Of a stretch of DNA of 64,000 nucleotides, positions 11,550 to 20,712 are shown one piece after another. The DNA comes from Pseudidiomarina sediminum DSM 21906 (lineage in GTDB: Bacteria; Pseudomonadota; Gammaproteobacteria; Enterobacterales; Alteromonadaceae). The first letter of the stretch is position 1. Each line of letters starts with the position of its first letter. Where the stretch lies: contig NZ_KE383983.1 of assembly GCF_000423165.1 (NCBI RefSeq), positions 269,965 to 333,964 of the forward strand, in the 5' to 3' direction. Below the pieces are notes generated by a model, which did no database searches, had not been told where the DNA came from, and worked only from the letters and a program-made list of their open reading frames with translations. The position numbers were made by a program, and so were the translations under genes.

Positions 11550-12227
11550 ATGGCAAATTTAAAGGCATGGCCCGCCTCAGAACGGCCCCGTGAAAAGTTT
11601 GCGGAGATGGGGGTACATGCGTTGAGCGATGCGGAGTTACTCGCCATTTTATTGGGCACGGGCATTAAGGGGAAAGATGTGGTCACTTATGCTCGAGAGC
11701 TACTCCAGTACTATGAAGGTATCGGCGGGCTGATGGCTGCACCGGCGGCAGACTTACTCACGCAACCGGGTTTAGGTCCTGCGCGAGTGATGCAACTGCA
11801 AGTGGTGATGGAAATTTCCCGGCGTTATCTCGCTTGGCAGTTGCGTCGCGATGACGGCTTCACCCAGCCGGCCATGGTGCGTGACTATCTTACGTCACAG
11901 CTGCGTCACCAAGAGCGCGAGGTCTTTGTGATTCTCCTGCTGGATAGCCAGCACCGCTTGCTTAAATACGTCGAACTGTTTCACGGTACTATCAATGCGG
12001 CGCCAGTGTATCCACGCGAGATTGTGAAGTTGGTGATGCAACATAACGCCGCAGCGGTCATTCTCGCCCATAATCATCCTTCAGGGGTAGCAGAACCTAG
12101 CCAAGCGGATCAGCGCGTTACAGAGCGATTGAAGAAGGCGCTAGCGATGATCGATGTGGCGTTGTTGGATCATTTCGTGATTGGCAGCGGTGCGCCAGTT
12201 TCGTTTGCCGAACGAGGGCTTCTGTAA
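11550..12227 (+). CDS. radC: RadC family JAB/MPN+ domain protein
   Basis: 225 aa, an N-terminal helix-hairpin-helix-like region (residues about 1-90) and a C-terminal JAB1/MPN+ metalloprotease-like domain with the metal motif HNHPSGVAEPSQAD. Despite its name the family's role in DNA repair is not established. I chose the ATG at 11550 because it follows GGAGG (11541-11545) and begins with the usual ANLKAWP sequence; an in-frame TTG at 11523 lies upstream. Position before rpmB-rpmG is the conserved gammaproteobacterial order. Confidence 0.93.
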   Translation: MANLKAWPASERPREKFAEMGVHALSDAELLAILLGTGIKGKDVVTYARELLQYYEGIGGLMAAPAADLLTQPGLGPARVMQLQVVMEISRRYLAWQLRRDDGFTQPAMVRDYLTSQLRHQEREVFVILLLDSQHRLLKYVELFHGTINAAPVYPREIVKLVMQHNAAAVILAHNHPSGVAEPSQADQRVTERLKKALAMIDVALLDHFVIGSGAPVSFAERGLL

Positions 12228-12284
12228 TAGAATACCGCGACCATCTAAAACGATCGCAAAAGATCAAAAAATTACGTCGATTAC

Positions 12285-12313
12285 TTGATTACCGAGCCGG
12301 TTTACTGTATAAA
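12285..12313 (+). promoter_or_regulatory. Probable sigma-70 promoter of rpmB-rpmG
   Basis: A -35 TTGATT (12285-12290) and -10 TATAAA (12308-12313) with 17-bp spacing lie in the gap between radC and rpmB. The predicted start near 12320 gives a leader of about 68 nt that begins in a GC-rich stretch. Confidence 0.55.
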
Positions 12314-12387
12314 ATGCGCCCTCGGATTCAAGGCAAGGCCGCGATGGGCGACAGGCGAGCTTGAAGCAATTTTTGGAGTAAAAAACG

Positions 12388-12624
12388 ATGTCACGAGTAT
12401 GTCAAGTTACAGGAAAGCGTCCGGTTACCGGTAATAACCGTTCTCACGCGCGCAATGCGACCAAGCGTCGTTTCCTGCCGAACCTACAATCTCACCGTTT
12501 CTGGGTAGAATCAGAGAAGCGTTGGGTGAAGCTGCGTATTTCTACTAAAGGTATGCGCATTATTGATAAAAACGGTATCGACTCGGTGCTCGCAGATTTG
12601 CGTGCCCGTGGCGAAAAAGTGTAA
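12388..12624 (+). CDS. rpmB: 50S ribosomal protein L28
   Basis: 78 aa, the standard bL28 length, starting [17 protein letters not shown] and containing the [13 protein letters not shown] segment. It is basic throughout. It is followed 11 bp later by rpmG, forming the conserved rpmBG operon. Confidence 0.98.
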   Translation: MSRVCQVTGKRPVTGNNRSHARNATKRRFLPNLQSHRFWVESEKRWVKLRISTKGMRIIDKNGIDSVLADLRARGEKV

Positions 12625-12635
12625 GGAGCTAAACC

Positions 12636-12791
12636 ATGCGCGATAAGATCCGTCTAGTTTCTTCTGCCGGTACTGGTTACTTCTACACTACCGACAAGAA
12701 CAAGCGTAACATGCCAGAAAAAATGGAAATCAAAAAGTTTGATCCAAAGATTCGTAAGCATGTGATCTTCAAAGAAGCTAAAATCAAATAA
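12636..12791 (+). CDS. rpmG: 50S ribosomal protein L33
   Basis: 51 aa, beginning [19 protein letters not shown] with the C-terminal [10 protein letters not shown]-like segment (here [11 protein letters not shown]). It lacks the four zinc-ligand cysteines found in zinc-binding L33 forms, so it is a zinc-independent type. An AAGGAG ribosome-binding site precedes the ATG, and a strong terminator follows. Confidence 0.97.
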   Translation: MRDKIRLVSSAGTGYFYTTDKNKRNMPEKMEIKKFDPKIRKHVIFKEAKIK

Positions 12792-12813
12792 GTTTCTTGA
12801 AGCAGTCTAAAAA

Positions 12814-12840
12814 AACCCGACCTTGTGTCGGGTTTTTTAT
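12814..12840. terminator. Bidirectional rho-independent terminator after rpmG
   Basis: Stem AACCCGAC (12814-12821) and GTCGGGTT (12827-12834) with a 5-nt loop. It is flanked by an A tract on one side and TTTTTT on the other. It can end rpmBG transcripts on the plus strand and transcripts of the convergent oxygenase gene on the minus strand. Confidence 0.9.
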
Positions 12841-12847
12841 TGCCTGC

Positions 12848-13522
12848 TTATCGGGTTGGGTCAACAATGCCGCTTACACTGGCATTCAAGCGATACCAGC
12901 CGGTGATACTGTAACGGTCACGTAGCCCAGTCAACACCTCATGAACGAACACGTCGCTCAAAAACAGCACTAACTTCCCAGCTTCTGGCAACACGGTCTC
13001 AAGGACTTGTCCACGATCTCCGTAGATCACCAATTGACCACCATCGTGTTCTTGCCATTCAGGGTTCAAGTAAAATACTGTCGTAAGAATGCGATTACTG
13101 CGCCCTTTGAAGGCATCGAGATGCTTGCGATAAAAAGCTCCTGGCGGATAGTGGGCAAGGTGACACTCGTAGTCAAACAATCCCATAAACAGTTCACGGT
13201 TGATCAGTGTTCGGAGTTGATCCATGAGCTGCAAGTAGGCGTTTTCATAGGGTGCGTCGCTGTTGAGCCAGCGAATTCTGTCCTGTCGCACTGCCGTATT
13301 GGTGGTATAGTTTTCGGCCCGGCCAATCCCTGCTTGCTGCCAAGCTGGCGGCGGCAAATCGACCGCATAATGATATAAATCGAGACAGTGTTGGCGCTCG
13401 AGAAAGTTGGGTACAATGACATAACCGTGCGAAATAAAATGCTCAATATCAATGGTCGCAGTGTCGAAACCCGCGAACGATAGTGCATGTGAATGTGTCG
13501 TCATTGATGGATAGTGCCTCAT
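12848..13522 (-). CDS. 2-oxoglutarate/Fe(II) prolyl-hydroxylase-like dioxygenase (PPHD-like)
   Basis: 224 aa double-stranded beta-helix oxygenase. Iron ligands are H134 and D136 (YRKHLDAF) and H194 (FVHEVL); R203 ([10 protein letters not shown]) fits the 2-oxoglutarate contact. The pattern RIRWL, then [21 protein letters not shown], resembles my recollection of the Pseudomonas PPHD enzyme that hydroxylates a proline of EF-Tu, and more loosely animal PHD2. By that analogy it would modify a translation protein. It sits between rpmG and mutM, normally adjacent in gammaproteobacteria, so it looks inserted. A second ATG six codons downstream (13504) is also possible. Confidence 0.8.
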   Translation of the reverse strand: MRHYPSMTTHSHALSFAGFDTATIDIEHFISHGYVIVPNFLERQHCLDLYHYAVDLPPPAWQQAGIGRAENYTTNTAVRQDRIRWLNSDAPYENAYLQLMDQLRTLINRELFMGLFDYECHLAHYPPGAFYRKHLDAFKGRSNRILTTVFYLNPEWQEHDGGQLVIYGDRGQVLETVLPEAGKLVLFLSDVFVHEVLTGLRDRYSITGWYRLNASVSGIVDPTR

Positions 13523-13575
13523 TATCTAACCGACGAAATATAGTGGACAGTGTCACCAAACACAAGAGAAATGAG

Positions 13576-14391
13576 ATGCCAGAATTACCAGAAGTTGAAG
13601 TCAGTCGAATGGGCATAGCGCCCCATCTAGAAGGCCAGCAAATTAAGGCTGTAGTCGTACGTGAACCTCGTTTACGCTGGCCCATACCGGAACAGGTGAT
13701 GCAGCTTGAAGGCGCGCTTATTCATCAGGTGGAGCGACGGGCGAAGTACCTTATCTTGCATACCGATAAAGGCTTTCTCATTTTGCACCTAGGCATGTCG
13801 GGTGCGCTCCGAGTGGTGGCTAGCGATAGCTTGGTGGTGAAGCATGATCACTTCGAACTGCAATTGACCAATGGCCAGTGTTTGCGATTAAACGACCCGC
13901 GCCGTTTTGGCTGTGTGCTGTTTAGCGCCCAGCATCCGGGAGTTGAGCACCCCTTGTTACGCGCGCTGGGACCGGAGCCGCTGACCGAGGCCTTTACTGC
14001 CAGTTACCTACATCAGCAGGCGCAAGGTAAAACCCAAGCGATTAAGACCTTCTTGATGGACAATCATGTGGTTGTTGGGGTGGGTAACATTTATGCCAAT
14101 GAGGCGCTGTTTAAGGCCGGTATTCACCCTAAACGCGCTGCGGGTAAGGTGAGCTTGGCGCGTTATCAGCGACTGGTGCCGATTATCAAAGAAACCCTCA
14201 GCGCGGCAATCGCACAAGGCGGCACCACGCTCCAAGACTTCACCCAAGCCGACGGCCAACCAGGGTACTTTAAACAGCACTTAAACGTGTATGGTCGTGG
14301 TGGGCGCCCTTGCATGGTGTGTAAAACCGAGCTGACCGAAATCCGCTTAGGTCAGCGTAGTACGGTGTATTGTAAGCAGTGCCAGCGCTAA
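13576..14391 (+). CDS. mutM: MutM, formamidopyrimidine-DNA glycosylase
   Basis: Excises 8-oxoguanine and formamidopyrimidines, with AP lyase activity. The start at 13576 is fixed by the catalytic N terminus [11 protein letters not shown], since Pro2 must be exposed and Glu3 is catalytic; upstream in-frame codons from 13483 are therefore not used. The C terminus has the zinc finger CMVC-X16-CKQC. The 271 aa length is typical. Its TAA shares a 4-bp overlap (CTAA) with the convergent bioH stop. Confidence 0.97.
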   Translation: MPELPEVEVSRMGIAPHLEGQQIKAVVVREPRLRWPIPEQVMQLEGALIHQVERRAKYLILHTDKGFLILHLGMSGALRVVASDSLVVKHDHFELQLTNGQCLRLNDPRRFGCVLFSAQHPGVEHPLLRALGPEPLTEAFTASYLHQQAQGKTQAIKTFLMDNHVVVGVGNIYANEALFKAGIHPKRAAGKVSLARYQRLVPIIKETLSAAIAQGGTTLQDFTQADGQPGYFKQHLNVYGRGGRPCMVCKTELTEIRLGQRSTVYCKQCQR

Positions 14392-15173
14392 GCTTGGGCT
14401 GAAAAGAATGCGCGCCATTGTTGCATGAACTGCTCCGGATCGCTGATGAACGGGGCATGACTGCAGCGCGGCGCAATGACTTGCGTGCTGTTTGGCGCTA
14501 ATTGCTGAACCTTGTCTGCGGTGGCAACAGGCACGAGTGCGTCAAGTCGCCCATACATACGTAGAAACGGCATTTCTAACTGCGCCAGTTGTGCTCGTAA
14601 ATCGACTGAGGCGAGCATATCTAAACCTGCATCAAGTACTTCCACTGCGGCCATAGGTTTACTAAAAAGCCACTCTTTAATGACTTTCACATCTTGTTTG
14701 GCGTGTGGACTACCAAGCGATTGCAAGGCTAAAAAGCGCTCAACGGTGCGACGGAAGTCTTTGCTCAGCTGTTTCCCGAACTGGTTCAAAATCTTAGGCT
14801 CAATACCGGGCCACTGCGTTTCGGCCACACTGGGAAAATAAGGTGATGAAGCGACAGTTGTAAGGCTTTGTACTTGTTGCGGTGCGCGCAGTGCAATCTG
14901 GGTCGCCACTAAACCACCGAGGGACCAACCGATGAGGTGACACGATGGTGGCAGCGCTGCTTGGGTGAGTGCGCATAAGTTGTCGAACGTGAGTGGCAGC
15001 GAGGCTGGCCAAGCTGAGTCACCGTAGCCAGGTAAATCGATACGGGTAACGCGACCTAACTGCTGTAAGGGCGCAAGAATAGGTGTCCAAATATTCGCAT
15101 TCAAACCCCAGCCATGAAGGACAACAATATCAGCCCCTGTCCCACTGCTTTCTAACCACACATTCTCTACCAT
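14388..15173 (-). CDS. bioH: BioH, pimeloyl-ACP methyl ester carboxylesterase
   Basis: Alpha/beta hydrolase that releases pimeloyl-ACP for biotin synthesis. The catalytic triad is visible: nucleophile Ser in GWSLGGL, Asp in YGRLDALVP and His in RCSHAPF. The oxyanion region [10 protein letters not shown] is near the start. I placed the start at 15173 (MVENVWLES, 261 aa) because it matches the usual family N terminus; the frame runs 21 codons further upstream. Divergent comF begins 34 bp away, as in bioH/gntX of E. coli. Confidence 0.92.
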   Translation of the reverse strand: MVENVWLESSGTGADIVVLHGWGLNANIWTPILAPLQQLGRVTRIDLPGYGDSAWPASLPLTFDNLCALTQAALPPSCHLIGWSLGGLVATQIALRAPQQVQSLTTVASSPYFPSVAETQWPGIEPKILNQFGKQLSKDFRRTVERFLALQSLGSPHAKQDVKVIKEWLFSKPMAAVEVLDAGLDMLASVDLRAQLAQLEMPFLRMYGRLDALVPVATADKVQQLAPNSTQVIAPRCSHAPFISDPEQFMQQWRAFFSAQA

Positions 15174-15207
15174 GAGTGACAACCTAGTAGTTATTTTGGA
15201 GTGTGTA

Positions 15208-15906
15208 ATGGTAACCATGGAAGGGGCTTTTGCCAAGCTGTCAGGTGGCTGTTGTTGGTGTTGTTTAATGCCGCTATTCGCGAGTGAGCAACATGGCTTT
15301 TGTCGCGCGTGCTTTCGTGACTTACCACGCTTGCCGCCATCATGTTTACACTGGCGCGGTGCCTCGCGAGCCTTGCCACATACACGCTATTGGTTTGCTG
15401 CGCTGGCGTGGCGCTCGATGAGTCGGCAACTGGTGTATAGCTACAAATTTCAGCGACGGCCTGAATTGGCGCGTTGGTTAGCGCCGTTGCTCAGCGCTCA
15501 GGTGATGGCCTGTTATCAAAAGTATCAAGCACGTTGGCCTGATGTGGTGGTGGCGATGCCAATGACACGGCGGCGCTGGCGTAAACGCGGATTTAATCAA
15601 GCTGGGTTGTTGGCAGAACAGGTGGCTAAGCAGGTGCAGTTACCTTACGCCGTTGGTTTGCTGCGACGCTTACGCGACGAAGAGCAGCAACATCAATTGA
15701 ATCGACAGCAGCGTTGGCAGAGGATGCAACAGGCGTTTCATTGTACGCGAGATATGAAAGGTCTGCGCGTGGCGCTCGTCGATGATGTGTTGACGAGCGG
15801 CGCGTCAGTGACCGCGGCCGCCGCTGCAATGCGGCGACGCGGTGCAAGAGCGGTTGATGTGTGGACGTTATGCTACACCGAACCGCATCAACTAGGTGAG
15901 GCCTAG
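15208..15906 (+). CDS. comF: ComF family phosphoribosyltransferase-like protein (GntX)
   Basis: 232 aa. N-terminal zinc-ribbon-like cysteines (CCWCC near residue 12, then CRACF) are followed by a PRTase domain with VVVAMPMTRRRWRKRGFNQ (split) and the PRPP motif VALVDDVLTSGASV. The family is linked to competence and DNA uptake in Bacillus and Haemophilus; GntX has no firm function. I chose ATG 15208 because GGAG (15198-15201) precedes it by 6 bp; an in-frame ATG at 15172 lacks one. It shares a CTAG 4-bp stop overlap with the next gene. Confidence 0.88.
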   Translation: MVTMEGAFAKLSGGCCWCCLMPLFASEQHGFCRACFRDLPRLPPSCLHWRGASRALPHTRYWFAALAWRSMSRQLVYSYKFQRRPELARWLAPLLSAQVMACYQKYQARWPDVVVAMPMTRRRWRKRGFNQAGLLAEQVAKQVQLPYAVGLLRRLRDEEQQHQLNRQQRWQRMQQAFHCTRDMKGLRVALVDDVLTSGASVTAAAAAMRRRGARAVDVWTLCYTEPHQLGEA

Positions 15907-18515
15907 TGGTTTTCTTCAGCTGCTTCAGCGTTTGCCGCGGCAGCGTCTTCCGCACTTTTCGGGAAGGCGTTGACTGCAGGCGCTAAGAAAATCGCGTTGC
16001 TGAGCAGTTTGGCCGTGCCCCAGAAATACGCTCGGAAGTTCACGTCATCAGCAAAGGCAATCACACGACCACTGCCGAGACGGTGGGCAACGATGGCTGC
16101 TTTATTGCCGATAACTTCACGGTTTTGCTTCGCAGCATAGCCGCTTAGCAGCGGATCTTCTTGATAGCGAGCTACCGTAATGAATGGTGCGTTCGGTACT
16201 TCCATGGCATTTAAGCTGTCTTTAAATAACGGCAGTTTTGTGCGCGGGAAACCAAAGGCGAGCGGGTGGCTCAGATCCAAATCAGCACCGAAGATGGCAC
16301 CGGCAACACGGCGCTGGCCATAGTAACTATCACGGTCTGCGTAGCTTAGCTCTGCGGTTTCAAATTTTTCGTCAAAAGCTTTGCTGTCGACAAAGTTGGC
16401 CGCCAAGATACCTTGCTTAGCAAGCCATTTCGCCCCACCTTGTTGACCGATAATAGTACCGCCATTGGCGACCCATTCGCGGAGGCGTTTGACATGCTGC
16501 TCGCTAAGGTTGCTGTAGCTACCATCGACTAAAATGATGTGGGTGTAGCGCTGCAAATCACTGCGACCAAAGCGGTCGGTGTCAACCAAGGACACAGGGA
16601 TACCAACGTGGCGATCAAGGTAATACCATGCTTCACCATTTTCATACATGTTGGCACCATGACCGACCAACATCATTACGCTAACAGGATCAACCGGCGG
16701 TAAGTTACGGCTACCCAGATCCATCCCTTTTGGTGTTAAACCAGTGGTAATGCTATGCACGGTCACGCCATTGTCAGCCATGGCCTGCGCTACGAGCGCT
16801 TGTACCTCAGCCCATGGTTTCGTTTGATAGGCACGAGGAACAATCACTGCGCCTGGTGCAAACGCATGTTCGCCGTCGCTGGTTTTTGCGGTAAAACCGA
16901 GCTGTGCTTGGCGTACATGTACACCTGCTTTCGAGAGCTGCTGTAAGGTACGTGGTGCAAAGTAGTGGTGCCAATCGAAGCCATACGCATAAGCGTCGCT
17001 ACTAAGGCTTTGCGCAGGCGCTTGTACTGCTTGCCAAACCTGGTCGCTGTGGCGAACACGGCTGTCGGTTGCGCTGAAGTTGACGTTAAAGGCGAGTGGC
17101 AACGTCCAACCTGATACATCGTAGAAGGTGTTGTCACGGAAGCTCTTCTGCGTCGTGAAGATTTGACGAATCAAACGGTACTGTGGCTGCGCAAGCGGCA
17201 CATAGTAGCTGCTGCCGGCACGGTAGACGACGTCATTTTCTTCGATGTCTTTGGTGATTGGGTAAACTTTCACGCCATGTTGTGAAAGGATCTCCAGCAT
17301 ACCTTCGACGCGACCTGGGTCGGTGGCATCACCGAAGACATAACCGCGGAAGTCAGCATCATCGGCCTGTTCTAGTGCGTCTTTGAAGAAGCGCTGCTGA
17401 TAGTCGAGGAACGATGACTTGTGCGCGTGAGCACCGTACATGGTGGTTAGCGAGGTAATGAACTGGTTCTCGATAGTGAACGGGAACTCAACCACACCGT
17501 TGATCGAATCGTGCGCATGGCCGCGGCTCGAGCCCTGCTCAAACAAAATGCCAATTGCACCTTGTACATCAGGGTAGGTTGAACCTTTACCTACGTAAAA
17601 GTCATCGAAGGACTCTTCAGTGAAATACAAACGACCCTCTTCATCAAGGGCAGCTGCGTGACCTGCTGCCAATTTGGCGGTCAGGGTAACGTTTTCTTCT
17701 GGGGTTTCAGGGTTACGACGGGTCGGAATACCTGGTTGGAAGAAGAAGGTGCTGTTTGATCCCATTTCATGGAAATCGGTGAGTACGTTTGGCTTCCACT
17801 TTTGGAAGTTGGCGATGCGCGCACGAGATTCTGGGTGTTGCAGTAACAACCAGTCACGGTTTAAGTCAAACCAGTAGTGGTTGACCCGACCGCGAGGTGT
17901 ACCTTGAACGTGCTCACGGTGCTGGTCATCTGACACGATGTTTTGGCTCTTGTGCTGGTTAACCCACAGCGCAAAGCGAGCAAGGCCATCGGGGTTAAAG
18001 CTAGGATCGAGGAGGATAATGCTGTCGCGCAATACCGCCTCAATTTTCTCGCCTTGTGCAGCGGCAAGGTAATACGCGTACAACAATGCTGAGTTACTAC
18101 CGCTTGCCTCATCACCATGGATGCTGTAACCCATGTAGAGTACCAGCGGTGCAGTTTCAGGGTCACCGTTACGGCTTGGATCGGCAATCGCCAAATGTTC
18201 GTCACGCAAGGTATCGATGTTCTGGTGATTCTCTGGTGAGGTCACAGTGATCAACAATAACGGACGTTGCTGGTGGGTACGGCCGGTGTATTCAAGGTGA
18301 AAACGGTCGCTTTTTTCAGCAAGTACTTCCATGTAACGGACAAGTTGATCATGGCGTACATGCCACTCACCTACTTCATAACCTAAAATCTCTTTTGGTG
18401 TTGGGATTTCAGGGTCATAGGTGACATCATCGGGCAGGTAATCTTTTAAAGTTGTGCTTTGAGCACTAAAAGATACCAACAGCACTGCGGCTGCGAACAT
18501 CTTGAGAAAACGCAT
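15903..18515 (-). CDS. Secreted M14 family zinc carboxypeptidase
   Basis: 870 aa with a signal peptide (about 1-20). The M14 catalytic domain shows zinc ligands H133 and E136 (YSIHGDEASG) and H249 (TDFHEMG), plus the substrate Arg/Asn region FDLNRDW. A long C-terminal region (about residues 480-850) resembles a glutamine-amidotransferase-like/beta-helical extension seen in large marine M14 proteins. It has a good AGGAT ribosome-binding site. It sits between comF and nfuA, which are neighbours in E. coli, so it looks like an insertion. It probably degrades extracellular or periplasmic peptides. Confidence 0.88.
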   Translation of the reverse strand: MRFLKMFAAAVLLVSFSAQSTTLKDYLPDDVTYDPEIPTPKEILGYEVGEWHVRHDQLVRYMEVLAEKSDRFHLEYTGRTHQQRPLLLITVTSPENHQNIDTLRDEHLAIADPSRNGDPETAPLVLYMGYSIHGDEASGSNSALLYAYYLAAAQGEKIEAVLRDSIILLDPSFNPDGLARFALWVNQHKSQNIVSDDQHREHVQGTPRGRVNHYWFDLNRDWLLLQHPESRARIANFQKWKPNVLTDFHEMGSNSTFFFQPGIPTRRNPETPEENVTLTAKLAAGHAAALDEEGRLYFTEESFDDFYVGKGSTYPDVQGAIGILFEQGSSRGHAHDSINGVVEFPFTIENQFITSLTTMYGAHAHKSSFLDYQQRFFKDALEQADDADFRGYVFGDATDPGRVEGMLEILSQHGVKVYPITKDIEENDVVYRAGSSYYVPLAQPQYRLIRQIFTTQKSFRDNTFYDVSGWTLPLAFNVNFSATDSRVRHSDQVWQAVQAPAQSLSSDAYAYGFDWHHYFAPRTLQQLSKAGVHVRQAQLGFTAKTSDGEHAFAPGAVIVPRAYQTKPWAEVQALVAQAMADNGVTVHSITTGLTPKGMDLGSRNLPPVDPVSVMMLVGHGANMYENGEAWYYLDRHVGIPVSLVDTDRFGRSDLQRYTHIILVDGSYSNLSEQHVKRLREWVANGGTIIGQQGGAKWLAKQGILAANFVDSKAFDEKFETAELSYADRDSYYGQRRVAGAIFGADLDLSHPLAFGFPRTKLPLFKDSLNAMEVPNAPFITVARYQEDPLLSGYAAKQNREVIGNKAAIVAHRLGSGRVIAFADDVNFRAYFWGTAKLLSNAIFLAPAVNAFPKSAEDAAAANAEAAEENH

Positions 18516-18614
18516 AGTTGGATCCTAAGCAATTGAAACGTCGGTATAAGCTAACAAATGCTAGGCAAAGCCCCAAGCGGGTTACTATGCAATGCAGGAT
18601 TTTTGCGATAAGAT

Positions 18615-18639
18615 ATACCCTAGTAAATTGCTCAAGTAT
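18615..18639 (+). promoter_or_regulatory. IscR type-1-like site upstream of nfuA
   Basis: The 25 bp read ATACCCTAGT, then AAAT, then TGCTCAAGTAT. Aligned by eye to the IscR type 1 motif as I recall it (ATASYYGACTRWWWYAGTCRRSTAT), 21 of 25 positions agree, including both outer arms. It ends 31 bp before the nfuA ATG. IscR control of the E. coli nfuA orthologue (yhgI) is known, so the position is sensible. Confidence 0.6.
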
Positions 18640-18670
18640 AGCTTCAGTAGATTAGTAAGGTGGTAAGCTC

Positions 18671-19249
18671 ATGATTCGTATTACAGAGAACGCACAGGCA
18701 CATTTTCGTAAATTGCTTGCCGAGCAACCGGACAACACCAATATTCGTGTTTTCGTGGTCAATCCGGGAACACCGACAGCGGAGTGTGGCGTTTCGTATT
18801 GTCCACCTGATTCCGTAGAAGCTGATGATGAAATTCTACCTTTCTCGGGTTTTGACGCCGTGGTCGATTCTGGCAGCGCCCCATTTTTGAAAGATGCCGT
18901 GATTGATTTTGAAGAGCAGGACCTTGGCTCACAGTTAACCTTGAAAGCACCGAATGCGAAAGCACGAAAAGTGGCGGATGATGCGCCGTTAATTGAGCGC
19001 GTCGAATACGTGATTCAAGCTGAAGTGAACCCGCAGCTCGCCAACCACGGCGGTCGCGTATCGGTGACAGAAATCACTGACGACGGTTTTGCTATTTTGC
19101 AATTCGGTGGTGGCTGTAACGGTTGTAGTATGGTTGACGTCACGCTGAAAGAAGGCATTGAAAAACAATTGCTTGAGCGTTTTGATGGTGAGCTAAAAGG
19201 CGTTAAAGACGTGACTGAGCACCAACGCGGCGAGCACTCTTACTACTAA
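18671..19249 (+). CDS. nfuA: NfuA, Fe-S cluster carrier protein
   Basis: 192 aa. The N-terminal A-type-like domain (about 1-95) has lost most of the Fe-S cysteines. The C-terminal Nfu domain carries the cluster motif C149-N-G-C152 in [15 protein letters not shown]. It delivers [4Fe-4S] clusters to apoproteins, especially under oxidative stress or iron limitation. AAGGTGG precedes the ATG. An IscR-like operator lies just upstream. E. coli order is bioH-gntX-nfuA; here a peptidase gene separates them. Confidence 0.96.
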   Translation: MIRITENAQAHFRKLLAEQPDNTNIRVFVVNPGTPTAECGVSYCPPDSVEADDEILPFSGFDAVVDSGSAPFLKDAVIDFEEQDLGSQLTLKAPNAKARKVADDAPLIERVEYVIQAEVNPQLANHGGRVSVTEITDDGFAILQFGGGCNGCSMVDVTLKEGIEKQLLERFDGELKGVKDVTEHQRGEHSYY

Positions 19250-19317
19250 AATTGTGATCCCAGACATTATTTATCTTCGTATGTGGAATTTGCATATAAC
19301 ACAACGAGGAACAAACC

Positions 19318-20712
19318 ATGAATGGGATCACGAAATGCAGTATACCTGTTTTAGCTGTGCTCATGCTAGCCGCATGTGACAGCGATGATGATAATTCAGA
19401 GTCTGTTGTAACCCCACCACCAGCACCCGATTCGACCTACGTTCGGGTGCATCACAGTGTTGCCGATGCCCCTGATGTTAATGTGCTGGTTGACGGCAAT
19501 GTAGCGCTTGAAAGTGTGCCGTATGGCGCTTCTTCAGCAGTGCTTGAGTTGGATGAAGGCACTTACAGTATTCAAGTTGATGGCATTTTAGCCGATATGT
19601 CGACCGCGACGGTCATTGGTCCTGCCGATGTTGAGCTTGACGATGACATGCGTTACGAGGTGTTTGCGGTAGGTAAAGTTGGCGACGCAACCATCGCGCC
19701 ACTTATTTTTGCTAATGAAGTGACCGCTGTTACCGAAGGCAATGCGCGGGTTGAAGTTGTGCATGCTGCACCAGATGCGCCACCGGTAGATATTTATGTG
19801 ACCGAACCTGGCGCCGATCTTACCGCAGCGTCGGCGTTAACGACCTTGGCCTTCACCGATAACTCTGGGCAAGTCGAAGTTGCCGCGGGTGATTATCAAG
19901 TACGCATCACCGTTGCTGGCGAACCAGCGACTGTGGTTTACGACAGTGGTTCGTTGGAACTTGCAGCTGGGGCAGATTTAGTCGTCGCTGCAGTGACCAA
20001 TACGATGACCGGTAACGCGCCAGTGATGTTGCAGGTGGCTGATGGAGAAGGCGCAATGCTAGTGCCTGACGTCAATGCCGGTGCTGAGATCCGTGTTGTT
20101 CATGCCAGCGCCGATGCGCCAGCAGTCGATGTGACATTGAATAACGCGGCAACGCCAGCTATTGCCAATTTACCATTTCTAGCAGCGACAGGTTTTGTGA
20201 GCTTAGCCACGGGTGATTATCTGGTTGATGTTGCTGCCGAGGGCGGTGACCCGCTGGTGCTTGATGACATTCCGTTGTCGTTGGCGACCAGTGATAAGCT
20301 CAGCGTATATGCCGTAGGTGCATTAGGTGATGGTAGTCTAACTTTGGCTGCAGTGAGTGATATGCAGCGCCGTATTGCGACCGAAGCGCAATTGCAATTA
20401 GTGCATGCCTCACCGAGTGCCGGCAACGTTGATATTTATGTGACGGAAACTGATGCGATCGCGGACGCTGACCCTGTCTTTAGCAATGTTCCGTTTGATG
20501 CCAGTGCGTTGGTTTCGACAGGTTACGTGTCGTTGGTACCGGGTGACTATGTGGTGACTGTAACTCCAACCGGAACCAAAAACGCGGCAATTGGGCCGAT
20601 CACGCTAACTCTTGAGGGCGGCGGTATCTACAGTGCTGCTGCGGTCGATGCCACCGGCGGTGGTTTATTGCCGCAGTTAATCTTGCTCGACGACTTAGCG
20701 CCGGTACAGTAA
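19318..20712 (+). CDS. DUF4397 domain lipoprotein with four repeats
   Basis: 464 aa lipoprotein: signal peptide with lipobox LAAC, Cys20 lipidated, then an acidic Asp/Ser-rich linker. Four DUF4397 repeats follow, each opening with a motif of the type VRVVHA-x-DAP-x-VDV: residues about 41 (RVHHSVADAPDVNVLV), 143 (VEVVHAAPDAPPVDIYV), 260 (IRVVHASADAPAVDVTL) and 360 (LQLVHASPSAGNVDIYV). The domain has an immunoglobulin-like beta-sandwich look and no assigned function. The protein is strongly acidic and Ala/Val-rich, suggesting a surface or periplasmic structural or adhesive role. The lack of residues 18-20 Asp at +2 (it is Asp21) could favour inner-membrane retention; this is uncertain. Confidence 0.85.
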   Translation: MNGITKCSIPVLAVLMLAACDSDDDNSESVVTPPPAPDSTYVRVHHSVADAPDVNVLVDGNVALESVPYGASSAVLELDEGTYSIQVDGILADMSTATVIGPADVELDDDMRYEVFAVGKVGDATIAPLIFANEVTAVTEGNARVEVVHAAPDAPPVDIYVTEPGADLTAASALTTLAFTDNSGQVEVAAGDYQVRITVAGEPATVVYDSGSLELAAGADLVVAAVTNTMTGNAPVMLQVADGEGAMLVPDVNAGAEIRVVHASADAPAVDVTLNNAATPAIANLPFLAATGFVSLATGDYLVDVAAEGGDPLVLDDIPLSLATSDKLSVYAVGALGDGSLTLAAVSDMQRRIATEAQLQLVHASPSAGNVDIYVTETDAIADADPVFSNVPFDASALVSTGYVSLVPGDYVVTVTPTGTKNAAIGPITLTLEGGGIYSAAAVDATGGGLLPQLILLDDLAPVQ

